Shown piece after piece: positions 47,443-55,529 of a stretch of DNA of 64,000 bases. A program made the translations under genes and the position numbers. The DNA comes from Lacunisphaera limnophila (lineage in GTDB: Bacteria > Verrucomicrobiota > Verrucomicrobiia > Opitutales > Opitutaceae), in the NCBI RefSeq assembly GCF_001746835.1, contig NZ_CP016094.1, positions 3,363,501-3,427,500 of the forward strand, given 5' to 3'. The notes under the pieces are model-generated. The model worked only from the letters and a program-made list of their open reading frames with translations, had not been told where the DNA came from and ran no database searches. How positions within the stretch are numbered: position 1 is the stretch's first letter; every line of letters starts with the position of its first letter.

Positions 47443-49188
47443 ATGTCCCCCACCGAAGCCGCCAAGCTCCTTGACCTCCCGGAACACGCCACGCCCGACC
47501 AATTGGAGGCGCGGTTCCAGGAGCTGCGGACCAAGCTCGAGGAAAAGATCGGTAAGGCTCCGACCCCCGGCCTGAAGGCCAAGTACCGGGAATCGCTCGA
47601 CGAAATCACACTCGCTTTCGAGACGCTCACACTGGCGGCGGATAGTTCATCGCTGCCGGTGTTGCAGAGGGAGCAGCAGAGGACTGAGGGCAGAGGACAG
47701 ACGACGGAGGGTATACGGACGCATCCTGATCCGGCAGGTCTCCCGTCGCCGAAGAAGCCGAAGTCCGGCGGCAAGGAATTTGCCCTGGTGGCCGTCATCG
47801 CCGTCGCGGTCCTTGGCGCCGGTGGGTGGTTCGTGCTCAAGATCCGAGCCGAGAACGCGGAGAAGGCGCGCCAGGTTGCCGCAGCCCAGGCGGAGGCGGA
47901 GCGAAAGGCGGTCATCGAGCGAGCGGAGGCAGAACGGAAGGCAGAGGCTGAGCACCTCGCCACCGCGGCCCGGCAGCAGGCCGAGGAAGCGGAGAAGACC
48001 CGGCTCGCCGCCGCCGCCAAGGCCGAGCAGGAGCGCGTGGACCGGCTCGCCGCCCAGCTGCGCAGCCAGCTGGCCGAGGCCAAAGTCGCGTGGGAGATTG
48101 CCGAGCGCGAGGAGCGCAATGCCGAGCGTCGGCTCAGTGAATTAAAATCCGAGCTGCGCGGGCTGCGGGACGCCAGCCCGGGCCAACTGGCCGAGGCGCA
48201 GGCCCTCGTGCTGGCCCAGCAGGATTTTTATGACTGGCTGAGCAACACGCTGGCCCGGCACCCGGTGAGGTTTGCGCGCAGCAAGGTGGAGGAGCTGGTT
48301 TCAGCCCGGCAGTATGACGAGGCATTGCCCCTCGTGGCCGAGATCATGGAGGCCATGCCCCTGCTTGATGCCGAAATCAGGCAGCAACGGGTGGCCCTTT
48401 TGTCCACCAGCGGCAGCGTCGAGGTGCGGAGCATCCCCAGTGGCCTGGCCTGGTCCCTGGAGGATGCCTTCGGCCGCCGCCGGAGCGGCCTCACGCCCAG
48501 CGAGGTGCCGGAGGCGGCCATCGGCCAAGCCAAGCTCACGGTCAGCCGCCCCGGCTGGCCGGACTGGACCCAAGCGGTCCACGTGCGTCGCGGCCGGTTG
48601 GTGACGGAGGCCACCTTCCGCGCGGGCACCCTCAAACTGGTCGCCAACGTACCCGGGGCGCAGGTCGAGGTGCAGGGACGCAGTTTGGGCAACACCCCGC
48701 TCGAGGTGGCGGAGCTGCCGGTCGGTCCCACCGAGTTCACCGTGTCGGCGCCGAAATATACCGCGCAGGTGGTGAAAGGTGAGATCACGGAGAACCAGGT
48801 ACTGGAGCTCAGCGTCAAGCTGGAGCCGGAGATCCTGACCGCCGAGCAACTGGTGGCCGCCTTCTGGGACAAGGCCGAGGGGACCTGGTTGCCCATTGAT
48901 GCACCCGCGAAGGGGCGGTTCGCGGCGCTCTACCAAGCTCCGATCGTATTTCAAAAGGCGAACTACGGGCTGACGGTATTCGGCCAGCCGTGTGTCGTGG
49001 ATACCGTGGATCCCACCCTGTTGGCCCTGCGACTGCGCTCCCAAGCCGCCTTGGGTGTCGCCTTGGTGGAACGGAACGGAAAGCTGGTCCGGGAATTGGC
49101 CTATGCGCGATACAACGTGCAGCTCCAAAACGACCGGCTGACCCTGACCTTTGAGGGCGGGCAGCCGATCAACTACCTGCGCAAATAA
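47443..49188 (+). CDS. J-like/PEGA membrane adaptor, paralog 4
   Basis: A 581-residue paralog: J-like start (EAAKLLDLPEHATPDQLEAR), a CAGAGG-type linker, KSGGKEF, membrane helix (LVAVIAVAVLGAGGWFVLK), and coiled coil with Arg/Glu/Ala runs. A helical segment (DWLSNTLARHPVRFARSKVE) matches its equivalents in the other copies. Then a WSLEDAFGRRRSGLTP module, a PEGA (LKLVANVPGAQVEVQGRSLG) and a short C-terminal domain (about 110 residues, LVAAFWDKAEGTWLPIDAPA...) that seems related to the one in paralog 6. Its TAA stop shares one base with the ATG of the small exported protein gene. Confidence 0.77.
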   Translation: MSPTEAAKLLDLPEHATPDQLEARFQELRTKLEEKIGKAPTPGLKAKYRESLDEITLAFETLTLAADSSSLPVLQREQQRTEGRGQTTEGIRTHPDPAGLPSPKKPKSGGKEFALVAVIAVAVLGAGGWFVLKIRAENAEKARQVAAAQAEAERKAVIERAEAERKAEAEHLATAARQQAEEAEKTRLAAAAKAEQERVDRLAAQLRSQLAEAKVAWEIAEREERNAERRLSELKSELRGLRDASPGQLAEAQALVLAQQDFYDWLSNTLARHPVRFARSKVEELVSARQYDEALPLVAEIMEAMPLLDAEIRQQRVALLSTSGSVEVRSIPSGLAWSLEDAFGRRRSGLTPSEVPEAAIGQAKLTVSRPGWPDWTQAVHVRRGRLVTEATFRAGTLKLVANVPGAQVEVQGRSLGNTPLEVAELPVGPTEFTVSAPKYTAQVVKGEITENQVLELSVKLEPEILTAEQLVAAFWDKAEGTWLPIDAPAKGRFAALYQAPIVFQKANYGLTVFGQPCVVDTVDPTLLALRLRSQAALGVALVERNGKLVRELAYARYNVQLQNDRLTLTFEGGQPINYLRK

Positions 49189-49778
49189 TGATCCCGCTCC
49201 CACGGCGTATTTTCCGGCTGAGCCTGGCCCTGGCCGCGGCGGCGTGGACGGCCGGCTGGGCCGCACCCGCTGAGGCGCTGAGCCCGTGGACCGACTGGTT
49301 TGTTCTCCGGGAAAACATCCTGGCCCGCGTGCAAATTGCTGAGCGCATGGGCAGCGTCATCGGCTCACGCTGGGAATTCCGGATCGATCCCAAGCGAATC
49401 GAGCAGGTGCCGGACCTCGCCGGGATGGCCATCTATCTCACTTACCGTCAGGCGATCGCCCCGGAGGGCGTGAAGGGATTCGGCACGCTCCACGACGACA
49501 ACACGGCCCGCCGGGTCTTTTTTCCCGCCGGCCAGCACGCCACGAGCATACACCGGGAAAAGGAACTGCTCTGGTTTCCGCAGGATAGCACCGATGTGCA
49601 CCAAACCATTTCCTGGAAACCGGGTGACATCCTCCCAACGGTGGAGACCCCGTCCAACGGTCGCAAAGGACTCAGCTGGGGGCCGGTCATCGCTGGCCTC
49701 GAGGTTAACTCTGAGCGTATGCTGCGTTTTTCCCAAGAACGGGTTCGACGGGATGCCTATATTCCCGCAACCCCATGA
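49188..49778 (+). CDS. Exported hypothetical protein within the J-like array
   Basis: A 196-residue protein that breaks the paralog series. It has a signal peptide (RRIFRLSLALAAAAWTAGWAAPAEA) and a mature domain of about 170 residues with no J-like, membrane or PEGA segment. Notable stretches are WTDWFVLRENILARVQIAER, KGFGTLHDDNTARRVFFPAG and LLWFPQDSTDVHQTISWKPG. No family recognised. Overlap of its ATG with the stop of paralog 4 (TAATG) implies translational coupling, so it may be a periplasmic partner of that paralog. Confidence 0.7.
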   Translation: MIPLPRRIFRLSLALAAAAWTAGWAAPAEALSPWTDWFVLRENILARVQIAERMGSVIGSRWEFRIDPKRIEQVPDLAGMAIYLTYRQAIAPEGVKGFGTLHDDNTARRVFFPAGQHATSIHREKELLWFPQDSTDVHQTISWKPGDILPTVETPSNGRKGLSWGPVIAGLEVNSERMLRFSQERVRRDAYIPATP

Positions 49779-49792
49779 GCCTCTAATCAACG

Positions 49793-51733
49793 ATGACCCC
49801 CGCCGACGCCACCAAGATTCTTGACCTGCCTGACAACGCCACGCCCGACCAGTTGGAGGCGCGGTTTCACGAGCTGCGGACGAAGCTGGAGGACAAGATC
49901 GCCAAGGCCCCCACACCGGGCTTGAAGGCCAAGTACCGGGAGTCGCTCGACGAGATCACGACGGCCTTCGAGACGCTCGCGCTCGCCGCGGACAGTTCGT
50001 CGCTGCCGGTGTTGCAGAAGCAAGGCACGAAGAGCGAAGGACCCAACGCGGGACGCGTGCCGGGGGCGGCCCGTGAGTCTGATTCAGAACACCGGGCACA
50101 GGATTCAGGTCTTCCGCCCAAGAAAGCAAAGTCCGGCGGGAAGGAATTCATCATTGTCGCCCTCATCGCGATCGCCGTGCTCGGCGCCGGCGGCTGGTGG
50201 GTCATGAAGACCAAGGCGGAGAATGAGGAGAAGGCGCGCATCGCGGCGGAGGCCAAGGCCACGGCGGAGCGGCAGGCGGCGGAGGCCAAGGCTGAGGCTG
50301 AGCGCAAGGCCGAGGAGGCACGCCTCGCCGCGGAGGCGAAAAAGCAGGCCGAGGAGGCGGAGAAGGCCCGCCTCGCCGCCGCGGCCAAGGCCGAACAGGA
50401 GAAGAAGGACCGTGACCTCGCGCTGTTGCGCAGCCGGCTCGCGCAGCTGAACGTGCAGGCGGAATCCCTTTTCGTGGAGGAACCGACCAAGGCCGCCCGA
50501 CGGCTGAGTGAACTCAAATCCGACGAACGTTCCCTGGCCCGCGAGCAGGGGGGCGGCGCGCTGGCTCGGTTGCGGGCCCAGCTCGATGCCCAGGAGGGAT
50601 ATGTCGACGAATTAGATAGCATGTTGACGCGCCATCCCGCGAAGAGCACGCAGGCCCGCGCCAGCGAATTGGTTTCCGCCAAGGAGCTTGAACCCGCCAC
50701 CGAGGCAGTCGGGCAACTTGCGGAGCAACTCGACAAGCTTGAGGTCCTTATGGCCGAATCCCGTTCGCGGGTTGATAAAGCCATCTACGGAACATTACAG
50801 ATAGAGAATTCTTATCCCGACGTGCAGTGGGTCTTCACCGATGCCTTCGGGGAGAAACGCAGTGGCAACGCCTCCACCACGCTCCCGACCGCGGGCATCG
50901 GTAACGGCCGGATCGAGTTCAAGCGCCCCGGCTGGCCACAGGTGCCGCAGGGCGTGCTGATCCGACGTGGGGCGATCAGCACCGTGAAGGCTGATTTCCC
51001 GCCCGCCCACCTTTCCCTAACGACCACGCCGGCCGGGGCGGCGTTCACCCTTTCCGATGGGCAGCAGGGCAAAACACCCGCGGAGATTGACGTGGTTCCG
51101 GGGCGGTTGAAGGTGTCGATCATGGCCTATGGCTATGCCGAGCAAGTCCAGGACATCGAGCTGTCGTATGGCGAGGCCCGCGCTATCACGCTCGAGCTCC
51201 AGGAAGAGCCGCTCTGGCTTCAAGAGGAAGTTCTGCAGCTGACCAACGCGTACACCAGCTGGGTTGCGAGCGGCTATGGTTATACCAGCCAGGTCTACGA
51301 CCTGCCAGGCAACGGGAAGGAATTGAGTGTGGTTGTTTCCTCCGCGCTGCCAATGCAACTCTCGCTCGGAACCTATCCGGCCCCGGGGGCCAGTTTGTTG
51401 CAGCCCCGTGGCCAACCCCTCTCGCTCGCTTTCGGCCACTGGTCCAACAACGCGTGGGGGCCGTACTCCGCCGAGCAGGTTGCAACGATGGGCATGGCCC
51501 CCGTGCCACAGGGTCTGCGGCCCAGTTGTGGCGGCCTGGTCTGCATCATGGGCATGTACAACCTCGGCAAAGGCCGCTGGGAACTGCCGCCGGCCGCTTA
51601 CGCCACTTCTAATCCCGCCCTGCTAGCCGCCGCCCAGCAGTGGGTGAACTCCGTACGCATCACGCCCACCGGTCAGCTCCCAGGTATCAACCTGTACCGC
51701 GTCGCCTTTCTGGTGAAATTCCGCGCACCCTGA
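49793..51733 (+). CDS. J-like/PEGA membrane adaptor, paralog 5
   Basis: A 646-residue paralog: J-like start (DATKILDLPDNATPDQLEAR), a linker containing repeat-like DNA (caaggcacgaag), KSGGKEF, the membrane helix IIVALIAIAVLGAGGWWVMK, and a very Ala/Glu/Lys-rich coiled coil. The helical segment is reduced. Beta modules are VQWVFTDAFGEKRSGNAST and a PEGA (LSLTTTPAGAAFTLSDGQQG). The C-terminal 220 residues (LTNAYTSWVASGYGYTSQVY, FGHWSNNAWGPYSAEQVATM, GGLVCIMGMYNLGKGRWELP) are unique in the array and rich in Gly and aromatics, suggesting an exported beta domain. Confidence 0.77.
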   Translation: MTPADATKILDLPDNATPDQLEARFHELRTKLEDKIAKAPTPGLKAKYRESLDEITTAFETLALAADSSSLPVLQKQGTKSEGPNAGRVPGAARESDSEHRAQDSGLPPKKAKSGGKEFIIVALIAIAVLGAGGWWVMKTKAENEEKARIAAEAKATAERQAAEAKAEAERKAEEARLAAEAKKQAEEAEKARLAAAAKAEQEKKDRDLALLRSRLAQLNVQAESLFVEEPTKAARRLSELKSDERSLAREQGGGALARLRAQLDAQEGYVDELDSMLTRHPAKSTQARASELVSAKELEPATEAVGQLAEQLDKLEVLMAESRSRVDKAIYGTLQIENSYPDVQWVFTDAFGEKRSGNASTTLPTAGIGNGRIEFKRPGWPQVPQGVLIRRGAISTVKADFPPAHLSLTTTPAGAAFTLSDGQQGKTPAEIDVVPGRLKVSIMAYGYAEQVQDIELSYGEARAITLELQEEPLWLQEEVLQLTNAYTSWVASGYGYTSQVYDLPGNGKELSVVVSSALPMQLSLGTYPAPGASLLQPRGQPLSLAFGHWSNNAWGPYSAEQVATMGMAPVPQGLRPSCGGLVCIMGMYNLGKGRWELPPAAYATSNPALLAAAQQWVNSVRITPTGQLPGINLYRVAFLVKFRAP

Positions 51734-51746
51734 GCTCCTCTACCGC

Positions 51747-53495
51747 ATGACGCCGCATGACGCCACCAAGCTCCTCGACCTGCCTGCGGACGCCACGCCC
51801 GAGCAGGCGGAGGCGCGTTTCCATGAGCTCCGCGCCAAGTTGGAGGACAAGATTGCGAAGGCCCCCACACCCGGCCTCAAGGCCAAGTATCGTGAGACGC
51901 TCGACGAGGTCACGCGGGGCTTTGAAACCCTGACGCTCGCCGCGGACGGCTCGGCGCTGCCGGTTGTGCGGCGTGAGCCGCAGACGTCTCACGGCAGAGG
52001 GCCGCAGGCGGAGGACGGAGGGCAGAAATCGGACTCTTCAGGTTTCAGGTCTCAGGTTTCAGATCTTCCGGCGAAGTCCAAGGCTGCGTCGAAGGAATTT
52101 ATCCTCGTCGCGGTCACCGCTGTCGCCGTGCTCGCGGTCGGGGGCTGGTGGGTGATCAAGACCAAGGCGGCCAATGACGAGAAGGCCCGGATCGCCGCCG
52201 AATCCCAGGCCGAGGCAGCTAGGCAGGCTGGAGTGGCGAAAGCCGAGGCGGCGCGTCTTGCGGAAGAGTCGCGACTCGCCGCCGAGAGCAAGCGCCGGGC
52301 CGAGGAGGAGGAGAAGGCCCGGCTCGCCGCCGTGGCTCAGGCGGAGCAGGTGCGTCGGGAAAAATTACTCGTGACCCTCCGCACGCAGCTGGCGGAGGCC
52401 CGGGTGGTCTGGAGCAATTTGGAAACCGAGGCCCGAAATGCCGAGCGGGTGGCCGCGGAATCACGGTCAGATATCCGCAGCCTGCGTGACAGCGCGCCCG
52501 GTACCCGAATGGAGATGGAAACCCGCCTCGCCGTCCAAACATCCTACTCCGAATGGCTCGCCGACCATCTTTCCCGACATCCTGTCCGCACACTTCGCGC
52601 CCGCGCCGAGGAGTTGGTCTCAGCCAAGTCGGTCGATGACGCGGCTCCGCTCGTCACCGAGTTACTCGACCTCCTGCGGCTCCTGCCGGACGAGGTTGAG
52701 CGCGAACGTACCCAGCGTCTCTCCATCACGGGCGCCCTGAATCTCGCGTCCGAGCCCGCCGGCCTGCGTTGGATGGTGAGAGATGCCTTCGGCCGGGAAC
52801 AGGTCGGGACCACGCCCGCGGCACTACCTGCCGTGGGCCTGGGCCTGGCGGAGGTCGTGATCCAGCGGTCAGGCTGGCCTGACTTCCGGCAGCAGGTGCC
52901 GATCACCCGCGCAGGCTCCGCGGAGGTCCGCGCCGTGTTCCCCGCCGTCCCGCTGGAGATTGCCAGCGTTCCGACCGGCGCCAGCGTGCGCCGCGGGCCC
53001 GAAGTGCTGGGCCGGACGCCGCTTACCCTCGAGTTGCCGCCGGGAAATTACAGCTTTGAGCTGCTGGCTGACGGGTATCACCCCCAAGTGGCCACCGTGA
53101 CGCTCCAACCCGGCCGGAACTCCCGGGAACAAGTAACGCTGGCCCCGCTGCCCACCGCCGAGGAACTGGCGGCGGCAGCTTTCTGGCCCTCGCTCACACC
53201 GCATGAGTGGTACGGCAAGTTCAGCATTGCTGATCCCATGGGCATCCAGTTCGTCAACCGCGAGACCCTCAATGTTAACATGTATTCCGCCATCGGGTCC
53301 GGAGTGGCCGTCTTTCCGGCCGAGATTACGCTGATCGACGCCCCGGGCCGCTTGATCCGGGCCCGCTTTCTCCGACGCATCATCGGTGGCTGGAAAATCG
53401 GCGACGAATTTGAACTCCGTCTGATGGGCGATCGCGCGTTGGAATTCACGCTCCTGAAGAACAAGAAAAAGGTGCAGCTTGCACCGCGCTTCTAG
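51747..53495 (+). CDS. J-like/PEGA membrane adaptor, paralog 6
   Basis: A 582-residue paralog: J-like start (DATKLLDLPADATPEQAEAR), a linker containing ggtttcaggtctcaggtttc-type repeat DNA, a diverged KAASKEF in place of KSGGKEF, and the membrane helix LVAVTAVAVLAVGGWWVIK. The coiled coil is followed by SEWLADHLSRHPVRTLRARA. Modules are LRWMVRDAFGREQVGTTPAA and a PEGA (LEIASVPTGASVRRGPEVLG). The C-terminal domain (FWPSLTPHEWYGKFSIADPM onward, 110 residues) looks like that of paralog 4 in size and strand pattern. Confidence 0.77.
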   Translation: MTPHDATKLLDLPADATPEQAEARFHELRAKLEDKIAKAPTPGLKAKYRETLDEVTRGFETLTLAADGSALPVVRREPQTSHGRGPQAEDGGQKSDSSGFRSQVSDLPAKSKAASKEFILVAVTAVAVLAVGGWWVIKTKAANDEKARIAAESQAEAARQAGVAKAEAARLAEESRLAAESKRRAEEEEKARLAAVAQAEQVRREKLLVTLRTQLAEARVVWSNLETEARNAERVAAESRSDIRSLRDSAPGTRMEMETRLAVQTSYSEWLADHLSRHPVRTLRARAEELVSAKSVDDAAPLVTELLDLLRLLPDEVERERTQRLSITGALNLASEPAGLRWMVRDAFGREQVGTTPAALPAVGLGLAEVVIQRSGWPDFRQQVPITRAGSAEVRAVFPAVPLEIASVPTGASVRRGPEVLGRTPLTLELPPGNYSFELLADGYHPQVATVTLQPGRNSREQVTLAPLPTAEELAAAAFWPSLTPHEWYGKFSIADPMGIQFVNRETLNVNMYSAIGSGVAVFPAEITLIDAPGRLIRARFLRRIIGGWKIGDEFELRLMGDRALEFTLLKNKKKVQLAPRF

Positions 53496-53506
53496 GCCTT
53501 GCCCCC

Positions 53507-55483
53507 ATGACCACCGCCGACGCCGCCAAGATCCTCGAGCTACCCACTGAAGCTTCGCCCGAACAGGCGGAGGCCCGGTTTCATGAACTCCGGACGAAGC
53601 TGGAGGACCGGATCGCCAAGGCGCCCACGCCTGGGCTGAAGGCCAAATATCGCGAAGCGCTTGAAGAGATCACGCTGGCTTACGAGACCCTGACGCTGGC
53701 GGCGGATTCCTCCGCCCTGCCAGTGTTGCGCCGGCAAAGCGCCAAGAACGAAGCGCCCGGGGCTAACGCCACGGCGTCCCCGCCGCACGATCCGGTTTCA
53801 GGTCTCCCGCCGAAAAAGGCGAAGTCCGGCGGCAAGGAATTCATAGTTGTCGCGATCATCGCCGTCGCCGTCCTTGCACTCGGCGGCTGGTGGGTGATCA
53901 AAACCAAGGGCGAGCGCGCTGAGAAAGCGCGGATTGCCGCCGAGGCGCAGGCCGAGGCGGAGCGGCAGGCGATCGCGGCGAAGGCCGAGCGAGAACGCCA
54001 GGCCGAGGAGGCGCGGCTCGCCGCCGAGGCACAGAAGCGGGCCGAAGCCGAGGAGAAGGCGCGCATCGCGGCAGCCGCGCAAGCGGAGCAGGAGCGCAAG
54101 GAAAAGCTGATGGTCACGCTGCGGACGCAACTCGCCGAGGCGCGGGTGACCTGGAGTGGATTCGAAGCCGAGTCCCGTCTGGCCGAACGGAAGGCCGGCG
54201 AGGCCCGCGACGACCTGCGGGCCCTAGGCCAGGCGGAACCGGGGCGGCAGGCGGAGATGGACGCCCGGGCGAGCGCCGCGACCGCCTATGCGGAATGGAC
54301 GGCGGAGCAGGTGACCCGGCATCCGCTCCGGTTTGCGCTGGTGCGGCTCGATTCCTTGCTGGCCGGCCGTGATCCCGACTTGGCGTCGGTGGAGGCCGAG
54401 CAGTTGCAAGCGGCCCTGGAGCAGCTGGCGCAGGCCCAGATTGCAGCACGCCGTGACTTGTTGAGCGTCACCGGCACGCTGCGATTGACCAGCGAGCCGG
54501 GTTCGTTCCAGTGGGAAATCCGTGACGCGTTCGGCCGAACGCATCGCGGGCAGACGCCCGGCACGGCGGAGGACGTCGCCGTGGGACCGGCTCTCCTGCG
54601 CTTCACCCACGTCGGATGGCCGACGATTGAGCGGACCACAATTGTTCGCCGGGGCCAGACCGAGGATTTTGCCTTAAGCCTGCCCGTGGGTCGGATGGCT
54701 CTAACCACGACGCCGGCGAACATCGCCTGGAGCTTGCGCGATGCGCTGGGGCGCGAATTCTCCGGGACGACTCCGGCCCGCGTGGATGAGGTCTCGGTCG
54801 GTCGCGCGATCCTGCGTTTGGCCCGCGGCGACTGGCCGCCGCTTGAGCGGGAGGTGGTCATCACGGCAAACGAGGAGCAGTCCCTCGCTGTGCCGCTGCC
54901 CACGGGCCAGCTCACGGTCACGAGCGAGCCGGCTGGCGCCGAGGTCCGGGTGGGGGAGACCATCCTGGGGAAGACGCCACTGTTGCTGCGCGACGCACCG
55001 GCTGGGCCGGTGACTCTTGGTTTGTATATGGCCGACTACCAACCGGGGGCAGTGAGCGGAGAAATTCCTGCGGCAGGGGAGACGTCCCTGCGTGGCACGC
55101 TGGCCGCCTCCCTCGTCGAGGCGAATTATCCTCTGGTCTATGTCGTTCGACAGAAACGCGTGCTCGGCATGGCCGTGAAAGTGAAGATATTGGTGAATGA
55201 GCAGGAGCTGTTCTCCCTAGGCAACGGCGACTATCAGATGATCAAGCTCCGGCCGGGTAATTATCGCTTCACGGTGGATCCGTGGGCGTGGGGCCAGAAG
55301 AGCGTGCACGTGGACCTTCGCCTGGAGCCTAGGCAGTCGTACTACATTCTAGCCGGGCCAGTGGCCTCGGCGATGAGTTCGTCGGCGTTGATCGAGGCAG
55401 TATCCGAGTCGGAAGGACAGGCAGCGCTCAGCGGGCTGGATGGCAATCCCCAGCCGCAATTGCTGGATATCCGCCCGAATTGA
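53507..55483 (+). CDS. J-like/PEGA membrane adaptor, paralog 7
   Basis: The last paralog, 658 residues. J-like start (DAAKILELPTEASPEQAEAR), a short linker, KSGGKEF, membrane helix (IVVAIIAVAVLALGGWWVIK), coiled coil and the helical EWTAEQVTRHPLRFALVRLD segment. It has two DAFG/DALG modules in a row (FQWEIRDAFGRTHRGQTPGT and IAWSLRDALGREFSGTTPAR), then a canonical PEGA (LTVTSEPAGAEVRVGETILG). The C-terminal domain of about 120 residues (KVKILVNEQELFSLGNGDYQ, then MIKLRPGNYRFTVDPW) resembles a further carbohydrate- or peptide-binding beta fold. It ends 46 bp from the convergent Hsp70 gene. Confidence 0.77.
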   Translation: MTTADAAKILELPTEASPEQAEARFHELRTKLEDRIAKAPTPGLKAKYREALEEITLAYETLTLAADSSALPVLRRQSAKNEAPGANATASPPHDPVSGLPPKKAKSGGKEFIVVAIIAVAVLALGGWWVIKTKGERAEKARIAAEAQAEAERQAIAAKAERERQAEEARLAAEAQKRAEAEEKARIAAAAQAEQERKEKLMVTLRTQLAEARVTWSGFEAESRLAERKAGEARDDLRALGQAEPGRQAEMDARASAATAYAEWTAEQVTRHPLRFALVRLDSLLAGRDPDLASVEAEQLQAALEQLAQAQIAARRDLLSVTGTLRLTSEPGSFQWEIRDAFGRTHRGQTPGTAEDVAVGPALLRFTHVGWPTIERTTIVRRGQTEDFALSLPVGRMALTTTPANIAWSLRDALGREFSGTTPARVDEVSVGRAILRLARGDWPPLEREVVITANEEQSLAVPLPTGQLTVTSEPAGAEVRVGETILGKTPLLLRDAPAGPVTLGLYMADYQPGAVSGEIPAAGETSLRGTLAASLVEANYPLVYVVRQKRVLGMAVKVKILVNEQELFSLGNGDYQMIKLRPGNYRFTVDPWAWGQKSVHVDLRLEPRQSYYILAGPVASAMSSSALIEAVSESEGQAALSGLDGNPQPQLLDIRPN

Positions 55484-55492
55484 GTGATCTCG

Positions 55493-55508
55493 CGGGCGGG
55501 GTCGCCCG
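55493..55508. terminator. Hairpin between the paralog array and the Hsp70 gene
   Basis: CGGGCG (55493-55498), loop GGGT, CGCCCG (55503-55508). It lies in the short gap between convergent stops and could terminate in both directions, although neither side has a T-run. Confidence 0.35.
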
Positions 55509-55529
55509 TGCTTCAGCTCAGCACCGGTC

